This document shows, one piece after another, positions 9,854 through 21,636 of a stretch of DNA of 54,752 bases. The position numbers were made by a program, and so were the translations under genes. The notes under the pieces are model-generated. The model ran no database searches. It was not told the DNA's origin and saw only the letters and a list, made by a program, of their open reading frames with translations. Source of the stretch: Heliocybe sulcata (lineage: Eukaryota; Basidiomycota; Agaricomycetes; Gloeophyllales; Gloeophyllaceae); NCBI GenBank assembly GCA_004369045.1, contig ML213544.1:8029-62780 (forward strand). Reading direction: 5' to 3'. The stretch's first letter is position 1. Every line of letters begins with the position of its first letter.

Positions 9854-12800
9854 TCACAAAGGGACAAGGAACCCAAACATGCCCAGAATAATACTCCACA
9901 ACATAAGCAAGGCGACGTTGCGGGGCGATGGTCTGCCAGCTCCACTTGCGTCGGGCTCACCGGTGGTCGAACCGCCAGGCGTCGAAGAACCCGTCGTGCC
10001 CGTCGAGTTCAGGACCATCAGCGCAAGGTGGCCGCCGACCACAGGTCTGGCTCTGAATCCTTCCGATTGACCTGTAGTGGTCTCGTACCAATCGCCGAAC
10101 GGGATATTATCGGCCCCGTCTGAGGCATACTTGTGGACCGAGTCAATGAACAGGTTTCGAGTCTGCGTGGTCGTCGAGATGGCCGCCGTCCAGATCTGCC
10201 AGTCTACAATGCGTAGTAGTAAGTAAGGTTACAAGGGACGGTATGAGAATACAAACCAGACTTGGTATATGTATGCCTAGTGTCCAGTGGCACGCCGTAA
10301 GTGTCTAAAATACCGATTGTTAATTTCTCCTGCCCTGAAACTGGAATGACCACGTACTGCCGACATTGCTATACCAGGAATCCTCTGGCGTCAAAATTCA
10401 GTACGTGACATACGCCAATGGGTCGACTTCTAGCACTCACGCATTTGATATACGGAATCGGAGAACAATTGCGTATTCAACAGCTTGTCAGCGTACAAGT
10501 TGTACGCGAGACTCCAGCTATCCGAGCATTGTCAGACTATATATGACACCAGAATAGTAAACAGTCTTACCTGGATTCATTGCCATACTGCGATAATGGA
10601 TTGTGCAGTGAAGACATGTTTTCGCGAAGTAGTCGTGAGACTTACTGCTAGGGTCAAATGGTGCCCACTCGTAGAGGTCGCGAATTGCGTGAACTGCTCG
10701 ACGTAGGAACTAGCAATCGACTGTCATCGAACCATTAGACCTCAATACATCGGACAATCGCCAGAGAGAAGGAGCTCACGCTGTAATTATTCACTCTCGA
10801 AGAGTCCCCCATCAGGTCCGCGATCATCGACATGGCTTTGATCCCGACAATGCCCTTAATGGCCAGATTCGTCTGGTTGGCGAGAGTGCCAGCAAAGTCG
10901 TCCGTGCTGAGCTGATCCGCCGGAATGAGGGAGTCGGTGATGAGGAACTGCGTCCACTGGTCCAGGAGGCTGTAGTAAGTCTTGATCAATGATTGATCGC
11001 CCGTCTTTTGCGTGTAGCTGAGTGCCATGATCAGCATGTTGCCACACTCTGCGTGGGGTAATGTTGCGTTAGACCCCAAAGAACGCAAAAGTGGAAGGCC
11101 AACCTTCGACGGGCATTGCCTCGTCCTTGCCTGTGCGATTACGTACGTGAGACTTTCCTTTGGACTGCCTGTAGCGAACGTTCTCTACTCACCGTCATTA
11201 TGACCGATCGCCTGGGGATAGTGAGCACCTGCTCTAATGTTAGTGCAAATCCCGTACCGTCCCGATATCCATGAATTTACTGATGCTTACCTATATCGTG
11301 CACACTCCATTGATTCGGATACTGTCCGCTCGTCTGATACGCGAGCAGTGGCAGTAAGGCATACTTCCCTAGCTCGGGATTCGTGTACAGCAATACCGGC
11401 CAAGCGGGGTATAGCACATCTACGGTATTGGTGTTCTAAACATCTGCTGAGTTCATTTCTACGGTTGTGTCACTTGACTGCGCTTACACCATCACTGGAT
11501 ATCTCTGCCGAAGATCAGGACGAGTCTCTCTGAACGACACAAGGCAACGTACCTTTCATGAACATCATCACGTCACTCGTGTTCCAAGACCCGTCACCGG
11601 CTTTCGAAATCGTAAGCTCGAAGGCGGCGAGCGATTGACGAATGGAGAGTGCGACGATATCTGCGTAGTTCGCGGAGACCTTGCTCGCGTCCGACTGGAC
11701 TTTGGCATCGAAAGTATTCGCAGCCGATAGCGCATTGCCGTAGTCGGCAAGAAAGTCGGCAATCTGAATATTACACCCGTTCTAGTCCATCCAGTGCTTC
11801 GGTAGGGAAGATCTCGACCACCCACCGCCTCATCAACGGTGCCGTACTGACTCCAGAAGTACAAGCTTCGGTCTTGAGTCGCGCCGCCCGCCACAATGTA
11901 CTTGATGGCGGGGTCTCGGACGTGTCCTATGGAGAATAGGACAGCATCGGTAGCGGCGTTCACCGTTCCGAGGTCACGAGCGAAGCCGAAAACTGGCCAG
12001 CGATCTTGCACGGCGCGGAAGGTCGTGTCTTGGGTGTTCAGGAGCGCGCCGTTCCCGACAAATTGCGCTCGGACAACTGCGTCCTCTCCGGATTGGTAAG
12101 TCACGCCGTTTGCCTAGAGGAAGTGAGGTGCACAAATGAAAAAAATGGATGCGGGGGATGAGTCCTTACGTTCAGCGTGGAATAGTACGCTGAGCCGTCT
12201 ATTTCGCAGAGACAGCGAGTCAATTGAGGTCAGGAGCAACAAGTACAGCTGAACTCACACTGCACATGGTCGCCGACCTCCGCATATGTCGACTGATTTG
12301 CAAGCTGTACGCGGTGCGTGAGGACGTCACCAGTCGAAGTGTTCCAGTTTGCCGTGAGGGCGACGTCTCCTGATATCCATTCAGCAGAGATATCCGAGTA
12401 CACTTGGACCGAATGGGATTTGCCATCATTCGAAGCCGCTGTGACAGCCAGGTACGAGAAGGGGAGTGATTGGCTGACAAGATCCGTCGGCTACCGCAGA
12501 GGTTGACAATGTACGCAAATAGCAATATGTGTTGCCACTTACGTCTACCGGACTTAGGAAGTTTGCAGTGAGATCTACTCCGCCCGCCGTCATAACGAAT
12601 GTGCTTTGGGATGATGTCCACTACCAGCCATGTAAGTTCTGTTAGACTCAGAAGGAAAGCAGTACGAACATACATTTAGACTCTTCTGGACTGCTTTCTG
12701 CGTCCCTGTCACGCCGGACGTGCCCATGAACAGGTAGGCAGTCTCATCAACTCTCACGTACCCTGCCCAACCCAAGGTCTATCCCTCTGGTGAATGCGCA

Positions 12801-13025
12801 AACTAGAAGCGCAGCGAACAGTGTACTCACGGAACCAGTCCAGAAGGTTGGCCATGCGTCATTGAGCTGAGTTCCCGAGCCCTGTGCCAGCCAGGCACTA
12901 AGGTACGGGGAGCGAACTGCCAGAGGAACAGCGTGAGGATTAAATGGCGTTGCGGTCCAGGTGACGGCTGCATTAACAGAGATATAGAGTAATGAAAAGA
13001 TCGTAAAGGGGAGAACCGAGACCAT
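9854..13025 (-). CDS. gtaA: Glutaminase A-like secreted protein, paralogue 1
   Basis: Multi-exon gene whose segments match the plus-strand paralogue at 16606-19834 exon for exon. It starts with a signal peptide (M-V-S-V-L-P-F-T-I-F, ATG at 13025), then T-A-T-P-F-N-P and V-P-L-A-V-R-S-P-Y-L of the glutaminase A N-terminal domain. The first intron is 12830-12779. Later blocks are all open: W-P-V-F-G-F-A-R-D-L-G (~12000), V-Q-S-D-A-S-K-V (~11690), Y-P-N-Q-W-S-V-H-D-I-G (~11310), E-C-G-N-M-L-I-M (~11040), G-V-P-L-D-T-R-H-T-Y (~10290) and F-G-D-W-Y-E-T-T (~10090). The last exon ends in a Gly/Ser/Thr stretch and a hydrophobic tail (stop 9854), suggesting a GPI anchor. The family hydrolyses glutamine or glutaminyl substrates outside the cell. 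I did not define every splice site. Confidence 0.85.
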
Positions 13026-13092
13026 CGTCGTCCAGAAGGACCTGCAGTCGAGCAGGCGAAAGAGATGGACCTCCGAATCGACGAGACTGAGA

Positions 13093-13100
13093 CTTATATA
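13093..13100 (-). promoter_or_regulatory. gtaA: TATA box of glutaminase paralogue 1
   Basis: TATATAAG on the minus strand, 68 bp upstream of the ATG at 13025. This placement supports that signal-peptide ATG over the longer open frame reaching 13139. Confidence 0.55.
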
Positions 13101-13782
13101 TGGGTCAATCAATTTCGTGAACACGGTTGCGGCAATCACGACGACCCCATGGACGCATCAGTGCGCCTGATGAAACCTCCTATAAAGGTGCCGCATGGCG
13201 GCCAGTGGGCATCTGAGGCTCGAAAATAATGTCAAGGCTTGCGGCAGTTTGCAGAATACCTCAGGCAACGGAGTCTAGGCACTTCAGTCCACCTGCATCG
13301 GCGAGAGCAAAAGAGAGGAGTTGTGGCCAACCGCTTCTGTCGTGGGCCGTAATAATGGCTATGCAGCCAACCTTTGCCGAGATCTATGATGTCGATGGTC
13401 TCCTAGTTGAAGTTGCAGACCTATAGACAAAATATTACTATGGCTAGCACGGTGAATCTACATACCTCAGCCTGGTGCTGATCCCAGTGCAATGGCGGTG
13501 GAAAGCATCTATAGGCAGCCTTCGTCGACTCGGATGTGGTTGTGGCCCGTGGGACAGGCTGCAGCGGAGTTCGAACTGTTCAATCAGAATACGACACCGC
13601 TACACTTGAGGACTTCAAGCTTTAGTTTAGGTTCCGAAAGCCACAACTAGATAACACAGTCTTTGTGTCTTCTTGTTTCCCGTCTTTTAGGCTGACAACC
13701 TGCTTATACCATCAAGCTCTAGGGTGCGGCTCTTCGCTGTGTCGTGACCGTAGTTCCGTACAAACCGTCGCCTGCACAGGGA

Positions 13783-13866
13783 ATGTCACGGGCAGAAACA
13801 TTGACGAAGGTATCAGAGCATCTTCAGGTAATGAAGGGCATTCCGAAGAACCCTCGAGTCAACACA
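13783..13866 (+). pseudogene. N-terminal relic of a deaminase (relative of copy F)
   Basis: An ATG at 13783 opens ~28 codons that match the extreme N-terminus of the deaminase at 44424-45693: M-S/A-R-x-x-x-L-T, V-S/A-E-H-L-Q-V and K-G-I-P-K/R-N. The bases before the ATG (CACAGGGA against CACAGGAA) also agree, as if an acceptor of a 5' leader intron was carried along. Similarity then fades and no H-x-E or C-x-x-C follows. A short fragment between the two glutaminase genes, far from the main cluster. Confidence 0.55.
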
Positions 13867-13920
13867 GTCCAACAAATCATTTCCTATGAGACACATCATA
13901 CATATGATCCATATCCCAGG

Positions 13921-15510
13921 CTATCCAACCCGTACCATAAGCACACCTCCGACCAATCCACCAACATCGTGCACAGGCAAGTCGCAGATAGTGGCATTGA
14001 CATTAACTCCTGCAAAAATCACTTGTTCCTCCGCATCCCTGCTGCCAGAAGGCCCTATTGCGAACTGGATATCTGCGTCACGTAGTGTACCTTGCGTAGT
14101 GTATTCTGTTGTTTTACCGAGACTGACGAGAGTGATGACGATAGCAGGCACCATCGCCTACTCAGTTCTCAGTTCCGATGAATCTGTCTGGCTGTGATGT
14201 GACTTACTATACTGCTATTCAAGAACACAATTGCGAGAACCTGAGCACGGAGAAGTGAGTGAATGTCTGCTTTGAGCGCCCTGCCACGTACCTCGAAGAT
14301 GCTGCTGACAGAGGGAAGGCGATCGATAACTATAACGACAATAATCATCACGGAGTATATCATTCCCGATTCCAATCTATTTTATATGTCAATAGCAATG
14401 ATGGACGACTCGGATGATGTCGTACACGACATGGAAGACACGATGGTACTTGCTTGGTGGCATGTTTCCAGTGCCGTCAAAGTCAATCGACCGCAACATT
14501 GTCCACAGTCGCCAAGCTGCGATTGTGTGTCAGGGTAGGAAGAAAACTATTTGGAACTCTCTCACTGATAGCAATACTCAGAATGATATTCACACAGAGA
14601 GCTGTCATATAATAGACCGTGTCCAGCCACGAAATAGCTTCATTGGCATGATTCCAAGCTGCCGGCAATGGCTCAGAGTATGGGGTCTTCTTGCGTATCA
14701 AATACTTTTCAGCTTGCCAGGCCACGGTAATGAGGCCGAAACCTGTCCAGAGGCGTAGATCAGCATTCTGATGAGATAATGCAGGTGCAGCCTCACTGAT
14801 CTCGAGGATGAGGAGGATCAATGGCAATATCATTGCCCGTATGCTCCTATTCCAGAACACAGCATAGCGCCACACCTAGCCCAGGATGAGACCCATAGTG
14901 CAGGTCATTAGTACAGCTACACATGGACGTACAAGGAGACCATCTGCAAGAAACCTAAAATTGTCATCAGCAGGGAACACATGGAAGGTTATAGGTGGAC
15001 GCACACATTAAGCCCAAAGAGGCCATCATATATACACTCGAGGAGATTATAGACATTCTTCTCGTGGAATGTGAATGGTGTGAGTGGTGAGTTATTCCAC
15101 AGTTGGGAATCGAGGTCAAACCGCTTGAACACATAGACATCAATGATGAACATGGCAGTGGATGAGAGGAACATGACAGTGAGGATGAGCATCAGGAATG
15201 TGTTCGCAGACCAAAGGGGAAATTGGCATGCTCTGTTCACTGTAATCCATAGGCTCATAGTGAAGAATATCAGGTAAAGCCCTTGCATGCCACCATTGTG
15301 AGCAACATATCTACTTCATCACCAGGTCTCCATACCATAAAGGCCTCCTTCAGTCTGGGTATATTGAGTGAACACTGAACACATTACAGACAGCTGAGCG
15401 ACAGACTCACACAAATACATATTAAATATGTCTGGGAACGGTCGGTTGATCAGAACTCGGCGCATTCCAGACATTAGCAGATGCCTCACCTGGGCAAAAG
15501 AAAGAACCAT
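13921..15510 (-). CDS. Polytopic (about seven-helix) fungal membrane protein, uncharacterised
   Basis: Several minus-strand exons together resemble a common Agaricomycete family of unknown seven-helix membrane proteins. Recognisable blocks in order are: a hydrophobic segment ending A-N-T-F-L-M-L-I-L-T-V-M-F-L (15230-15170); Y-N-L-L-E (~15050); R-Y-A-V-F-W followed by a long hydrophobic helix (~14870-14780); a helix near 14600 (Y-Y-M-T-A-L-C-V-N-I); E-S-G-M-I-Y-S-V-M-I-I-V-V (~14370); and a last helix M-V-P-A-I-V-I-T-L-V-S-L-G at 14154, followed by a polar tail to the stop at 13921. Intron GTACGT to GGCTAG near 14936-14878 is clear; other junctions are approximate. The first exon near 15510 is uncertain. 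It lies between the two head-to-head glutaminase genes. Function unknown. Confidence 0.55.
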
Positions 15511-16605
15511 CTAAAGATATAATAGGATGGTGGATAAGGCACTAGGGGGCGACTCTGGCTACGACCATATGTCCTACGCCAGGTGAGGTTTTATAGTCGG
15601 ATTCGGCATCAATCAGAGCACCGAGATTGGATTGCACATTGCAACATCAGAGAATAGCTATGGTTAGCAGCCAGTAGGCCTGAGCGAGCCAAGCCCTAGT
15701 GTATGGCGGGACAACACTCAAGAAGGCGCACCTTGCACGCATAGGAAGCTTCCAACCACTGGACTAATGCGACAAGTGGCTCTTGTCGGAAACCTCGAAG
15801 GTTCTTTCGCTCCCTTTTGAGGAGTCAACCAGCCCTGTATCGAAACTCGGAAGTAAGCGAAAAGGTTGATATCCCCGAGGATTGCGCGTAGATATTCCAG
15901 TAGATCAGCTTTGCCGATGAAGGCTGTGCATCCGACACTGCAATCTGGCAACTATCGATGTCGAGGACTCAATGCACACAAACCATAGTGGTACGGTGAT
16001 TCCGCCGAAGTGAGGGGTGGCATTAATGAATATTGTTTGCCCTGCTCGACCGAATCCATGTTTCCAGGTGCGTCGCAGCTCTCCACCCGGGATCACACTT
16101 GTGTTGTTCCAACATGACTGCATCCGAGTCTGATGTGGATGCCAGCGTGGATACGATCGCGACTCACAGGCAGAGGTTCGTTGGAAACAGCGCCTGATGA
16201 AGTCAGTGTCTTTCTAGAGTATGCAATACCTGCAGAGCCGCGTTGCTATGATAATGCGCTATCCGCGACTGTTCTGTCGATCAGAAGAAACGCGAGAAGG
16301 ACTATAAGGTCCGTGATATCTTTGGCAAAAGGCTTTTCTTGGATGATGACCAAATCTCCTGATCGCAGCTCCAATAGTCACAACCTTGCCATCTTGATTC
16401 CAGCATGCTCTCCATGATATCCGCTCATTCCAGCTTGAATGCCCTGTTCAATATGTGGTCATGACCGGTACTGGCGTGTCAAGTACAGTGATGGAATCAG
16501 ATTTGCGTAGCCTGTTCACTCAGGGAACGGGTATACATATATGGGCGATCTCATGAACATGTACGCCCATCGCTGATTTCTTCCCCGGGGAATTATCTGA
16601 AGGCA
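15511..16605. other. Upstream region of glutaminase paralogue 2; no supported gene
   Basis: About 1.1 kb. Minus-strand frames at 15718-15951 and 15905-16123 and a plus frame at 16133-16417 have no recognisable domain. TATACATATAT at 16532-16542 lies ~65 bp before the ATG at 16606 and is a plausible TATA region. Confidence 0.4.
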
Positions 16606-19600
16606 ATGAGCCTGCTCGTAGTGGTTGCAATTTTTTCCTTACTTCATGTGGCTGTCAACGCCGCAGTGAACTGGACCGCGATGCCCTTTAACCCGCCCTC
16701 TGTACCACTGGCCGTCCGTTCTCCTTACCTGAATACCTGGTTGGCACAAGGCACGGGGGCTCAGTTGAACGATGGCTGGCCTACATTCTGGACTGGTGCT
16801 GTAAGTGCCGATAAAGGTATTCCCTGGTACGCGCTGACGCAGAGCCAGATTGTGGGTTGGGCTGGATATGTCAAAGTCGATGGGACGACATACACATTCC
16901 TTGGTGTTCCCGGTAACAGCGGAACGCAAAAGGCGGTCCAGAAGAACTTGACGGTACGTACTATGCATAGTTTTGCTGGTTACCACATGTTGCGTATTGA
17001 TTGATTTACGTTGACAGTGGACGTCAACGGAAAGCACCTTCCTGATGACCGCTGGCGGCATCGATCTGACCGCGAACTTTCTCAGTCCTGTCAACGTACG
17101 TTGCCAAAGACCACAATCATGTTCGAAGTTAGACTCAGTTGGCTCTGCAGCCGACACATCTAGTCAACCAGAGCTTGCCCTTCTCATACCTCGCAGTATC
17201 GGTTGCTTCCAATGACGGCAACTCGCACTCAGTACAGGTCTACTCCGACATCTCTGCTGAATGGATCACCAGCAATGACAGCCTCGTCGCCAACTGGAAT
17301 ACGACGACGGGCGATGTACTTATACACGAAGTTCAGCTGGCTAACGAGTCAGTATTTGCAGAATTATCGGATCGTGCTCAATGTCAGTGCTTCCTCAGTT
17401 GGTTACAATTCCCATATCGCTGATATCGATTTTGTTGCGAAATAGATGGGTCCGCTTATTATTCGACTCTGAACGTACGTATTCCGTACCCTCATGTCAT
17501 ACCGTATAGCTGATTTCTCGTCTCTCAAGGCGAATGGTGTCACTTACCAGACTGGGGAAGATACCACCGTGCGCGGACAATTCATCGCCAACGGGACCCT
17601 GCTCAACACGCAGGATACCGAGTTCCGCGCCGTCTCTGACAGGTGGCCCGTGTTCGGCTTCGCACACGATCTTGGGACTGTGAAGGACGCAACAGGGCCG
17701 ATTCTGTTCTCTGTCGGCCATGTTCGCGATCCCGCAGTCGAATATATAGTGGCCGGCAACGCATTGCAAAACCGGAGCCTCTACTTCTGGAGTCAGTACC
17801 CGACAGTTGATGCTGCCGTAAGTTGCCCATCTCTCGTGGACAGGAGTCTAACCAAACGAGCACCTTACTGCTCACCAGATTACCGACTTCATGGCGGATT
17901 ACGATAATGCACTGTCTGTAGCGAAGGCGTTCGACTCCCAGGTCCAGTCTGACGCGAGCAAGGTCTCTTCAAGCTATGCGGACATTGTCGCGCTCTCCAT
18001 CCGGCAAGCCCTTGCGACCGTAGAGTTGACCATCTCTAAGGACGGCGATGGCTCGTGGAACACGAGCGATGTCATGATGTTCTTGAAAGGTTGTTATCGC
18101 TTCCTGCATCCAGTTTGTATATCTCTGACTGCTATGCAGAGATATCTAGCGATGGGGTAGGCAATATTAATACCTGCCACTTGACTATCACCTTATTGAT
18201 TGCTAGGATGTCAACACCGTCGACGTGATCTCACCAGCATGGCCACTGTTCTTGTATACCAACCCCGCACTAGGCAAATACCTCTTACTGCCGCTCTTCG
18301 AATACCAGGCAAGCGGTCAGTACCCGAACCAATGGAGCGTCCACGACTTAGGTATGCACCCATTTCTGAAGGCTCACACGAGGAGCGAACCTGATTGTGA
18401 TTCGAGGCGCTCACTATCCGCAGGCAACTGGTCATAACGACGGTTAGTCAATATACTGAACATGCGTTTCCCAAGTCGATAATCGAGCCATCACAGGAAA
18501 AGACGAGGCCATGCCAGTGGAAGGTCAGCCATCAACCGCCGTCCATGTGTCGCGACTCACACTGCTCCTACTCAGAATGCGGAAACATGCTCATTATGAC
18601 CCTCAGCTACACACAAGCTACCGGTGACCAATCCCTAATCAAGACGTACTACAACCTACTGGACCAATGGACGCAGTTTCTCATCGCAGACTCGCTCATC
18701 CCCGCGGACCAGTTGAGCACGGATAACTTCGCCGGCTCGCTAGCGAACCAGACGAACCTCGCTGTCAAGGGCATTATTGGTATCAAGGCAATGTCGTCTA
18801 TCGCGAACATGACGGGGGACGCGTCGAGGGCGAGCAACTATAGCGTGCGTGTCCAATCAATTCTCTTCATTATTTGCCTGGAGGGAATCTAACCTTGCTT
18901 CTAGTCGATTGCAAGCTCGTATGCACAGCAATTTCTGCAGCTCGCGACTTCGAGCAGTGGGCACCATCTCACGCTAGCGGTACGAGTATTTTATCTCTCT
19001 CTGTGTGGATATACGATTCTCATACCCTCGTGTCATGATACTTATAGTACGGAAATGACTCCAGGTACGTTTCCCCTGATAGGTCGCTGGACACGATCGC
19101 TGAGCTTCCTCGCTAGCTGGGGTCTCGCATATAACCTCTACGCCGACAAGCTTCTCAACACGCAAGTCTTCTCCGAATCCTTATATCAAATGCGTGAGGC
19201 CTACATAATCTACCTCACAACTCCCGGCCACGGCGCTGACATTGCTTTCAGAGGACTCATGGTACAGCAACGTCGCGAGTACGCAGCTGTCTCGTCATCT
19301 CCCAAAACTGTCTTGACGGGTTGTACGATAGACACCTACGGCGTCCCTCTAGACACCAGACACACCTACACTGAATCTAGTACGTTCCTCCCGCATACAC
19401 TCCCCCTTCTCGTCTAAGCAGCATCCCCAGACTGGGAAATCTGGACGGCAGCAACAGCCACCACCTCCCACACCCGCGCGCTGCTCATCGACGCCGTGCA
19501 CGCCTACGCCTCGAGCGGGCTCAGCAGCGTGCCCTTCGGCGACTGGTACGACACGGTATCCGGAAAGACGCAGGCGTTCCAGGCGCGCCCGGAGGTTGGC

Positions 19601-19834
19601 GGGCATCTTGCGCTGCTTGTTGTTAATGCGTCGGTGTCAGCGTCGGCGAGCAGCAGTAGCAGTAGTGTTGCGTCGCAGGCTACGGGCGCGTCAGGCTCGC
19701 CGGCGGCTAGTAGCACGGGCGCGAGCCGCTCCGGTTCCGCGAGGGCTCTGAGCTGGGATGGGAGACTGGTGCTGGCTCATGCCGTGCTGTTGATGTTGGT
19801 TACGGTAGGTTTAGGTTGGGTCATCGCGGTGTAG
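16606..19834 (+). CDS. gtaA: Glutaminase A-like secreted, probably GPI-anchored protein, paralogue 2
   Basis: I resolve 18 exons: 16606-16800, 16849-16953, 17018-17095, 17151-17382, 17446-17474, 17530-17817, 17879-18089, 18140-18156, 18207-18351, 18407-18442, 18497-18523, 18576-18844, 18905-18979, 19048-19064, 19117-19193, 19252-19278, 19332-19379 and 19431-19834. Every phase fits and the sum is 759 residues. An N-terminal signal peptide is followed by M-P-F-N-P-P-S-V-P-L-A-V, and the core holds G-F-A-H-D-L-G, N-Q-W-S-V-H-D-L-G, H-N-D-G, E-C-G-N-M and D-T-R-H-T-Y. The last exon adds a Ser/Ala-rich stalk and a ~20-residue hydrophobic end typical of GPI signals. The family is the fungal extracellular glutaminase GtaA (releases ammonia from glutamine). 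Two exons are only 17 nt. The first intron (16801-16848) is 48 nt and stop-free. Head to head with paralogue 1. Confidence 0.9.
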
Positions 19835-21636
19835 CGCGTTCTTCACTTCTGGCCGTCTGCTGTTTGTCATAAAAAGAGGTGCAGAGCCTACTGCTAATCG
19901 ATCATGGCGAGGCTATCAGCTCGGGTGTACTGTGCAGAAATATGAAGCGTGCGATACTGCTCCTGATCCCTCTTCAAGAGAACGTGTAAAGCAAGAAAGA
20001 CAACGAGAGGGTGCATGACTCGGCGAAACGCCCAGACGGGGGACAGCAGTCCCATACGACAGACAGTCGCTACATCGTAGGCATGAATAGGAAAGTGACA
20101 GTACGTACTAGAATTTTGATCAATCTTCGCAAGCCATGAAATATTCCTATGAACTCCGAAGTGGCGCACAACCCTCGCACTCTCTTACCAAGATCCTTAT
20201 ACCCGTCTAAGCCACCCTGAACCGAGGAAGTATCATTCTTCTAGGGAAGCCGGCAGCAATCCCTACCAATAAATCAGGCGTAGCACGTTTACACATTGCC
20301 GTCTCTAGATATGTTAACATACCTAGCCCTGGGAAGCCTGAGACGAGCTGCCACCCACAGGGACGCCACCTGCAGGCACTTGGCCTGTACCAACAAGCGC
20401 CCACTATCATCAGCATTAAATATTAAATACTCCCGTCCGCGAAGGTGACCCTACTCGCTCCCTCCGACATCCGCCCGACGCAGACGGCCACGTCCGCATC
20501 ACCGGATCCGCCCTCCCTCATCCTTCTCGCTTCCCCATAATTAAAGAAGACTCCCATCCGCCGATACGTCTGCGCAGGCTGTCCCGTGTCAAATGAGATA
20601 AGATGGTATCTGCCTCTATCAAATCAACCCACAAACCTACACCACAATACTCGCACTTCGTAGTTAAGCAGACAGGGATTCTTCCATTCATCTTCGTCAT
20701 TTCATCATTACGCAACAGTCCTCCCATGAGACCATACATAGCGAACCCTAACCAACGACGACAAACACAGTAGAGCCACACAGCGTGAATAGACCTAACC
20801 GCACCCGAGCCGAAAGAGAATCTGTCCCAAAGCAAAGGAGGGTCGGCGAATTAGATCGGGCGTAACTATGCGCAACGGACTTGAACAGACGAAACCGCGG
20901 AGAAAAAGAAAAAAAAGGAAAAAGTGGTGTTTGAATGCAGCACGATACAGATACATGATTGATAGATAGATGCAACGACTGGACTGATAGATGATGGTGG
21001 GTGACATGCAAGCGAGATGCAACCGGACGGGCGGCGAGGCGGACGGGAAGGACAGTACCTAAGACCAGCGGAGATAAGATCGTTAGCACCTGAACTCGCA
21101 GCACCGTCAAAATCCCAGTAAATAAGTGATGCAATCACCGGTCTAAAAGGGCCGCAACCAGCACTATATCATCGCCGGCGATTAAAATCCAACTCCGAAC
21201 GGACCGACGTGAAGACGGCGGAGAAAGGTAGTACCGCGCTAGCGCAGCAGCGGGCAACCAGACAGCAGCAGAAGGGAAGAACGAACATACAAACAACTGA
21301 ATGGCGCACTCACCAAATTATGAATACCCAATCTACAACACGAGGAGCCCTCGCGGCGAAAGTGCGCCGGACAAGGGGAAGAAAACATGGACTGTTCAGC
21401 AGGGAAGCGAAGGCGGCCAAGGAAGCCGAGGAGGGCGAGGGGAGCAGCCGAGTAACACAGAAGCGCGGGAAGGGACAGCAGGGGAGCACGGCGGAGAACG
21501 ATGATCGGAGTAGACACAGGCACGCGCCAGGAACACGCGGGGAGAATGTATGAAAACCGGAAGAGCGAATACAATGCAGCGGAAGGACGAGGGAGGAGGA
21601 GAGGACGGAGCGGATAGGGAATGCCCAGCACTCCCG
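19835..21636. other. Intergenic 3' regions, nothing recognised
   Basis: 1.8 kb between the 3' ends of glutaminase paralogue 2 (plus) and the first G-alpha gene (minus). Open frames are low-complexity or hydrophobic shadows. A short A-rich run lies near 20903-20922. Confidence 0.4.

Noticed and set aside
16200-16420. Minus-strand stretch G-D-L-V-I-I-Q-E-K-P-F reminiscent of a SET-domain start
   Set aside because: Only one short block; no later SET motifs (such as N-H-S-C) and no consistent exon chain were found.
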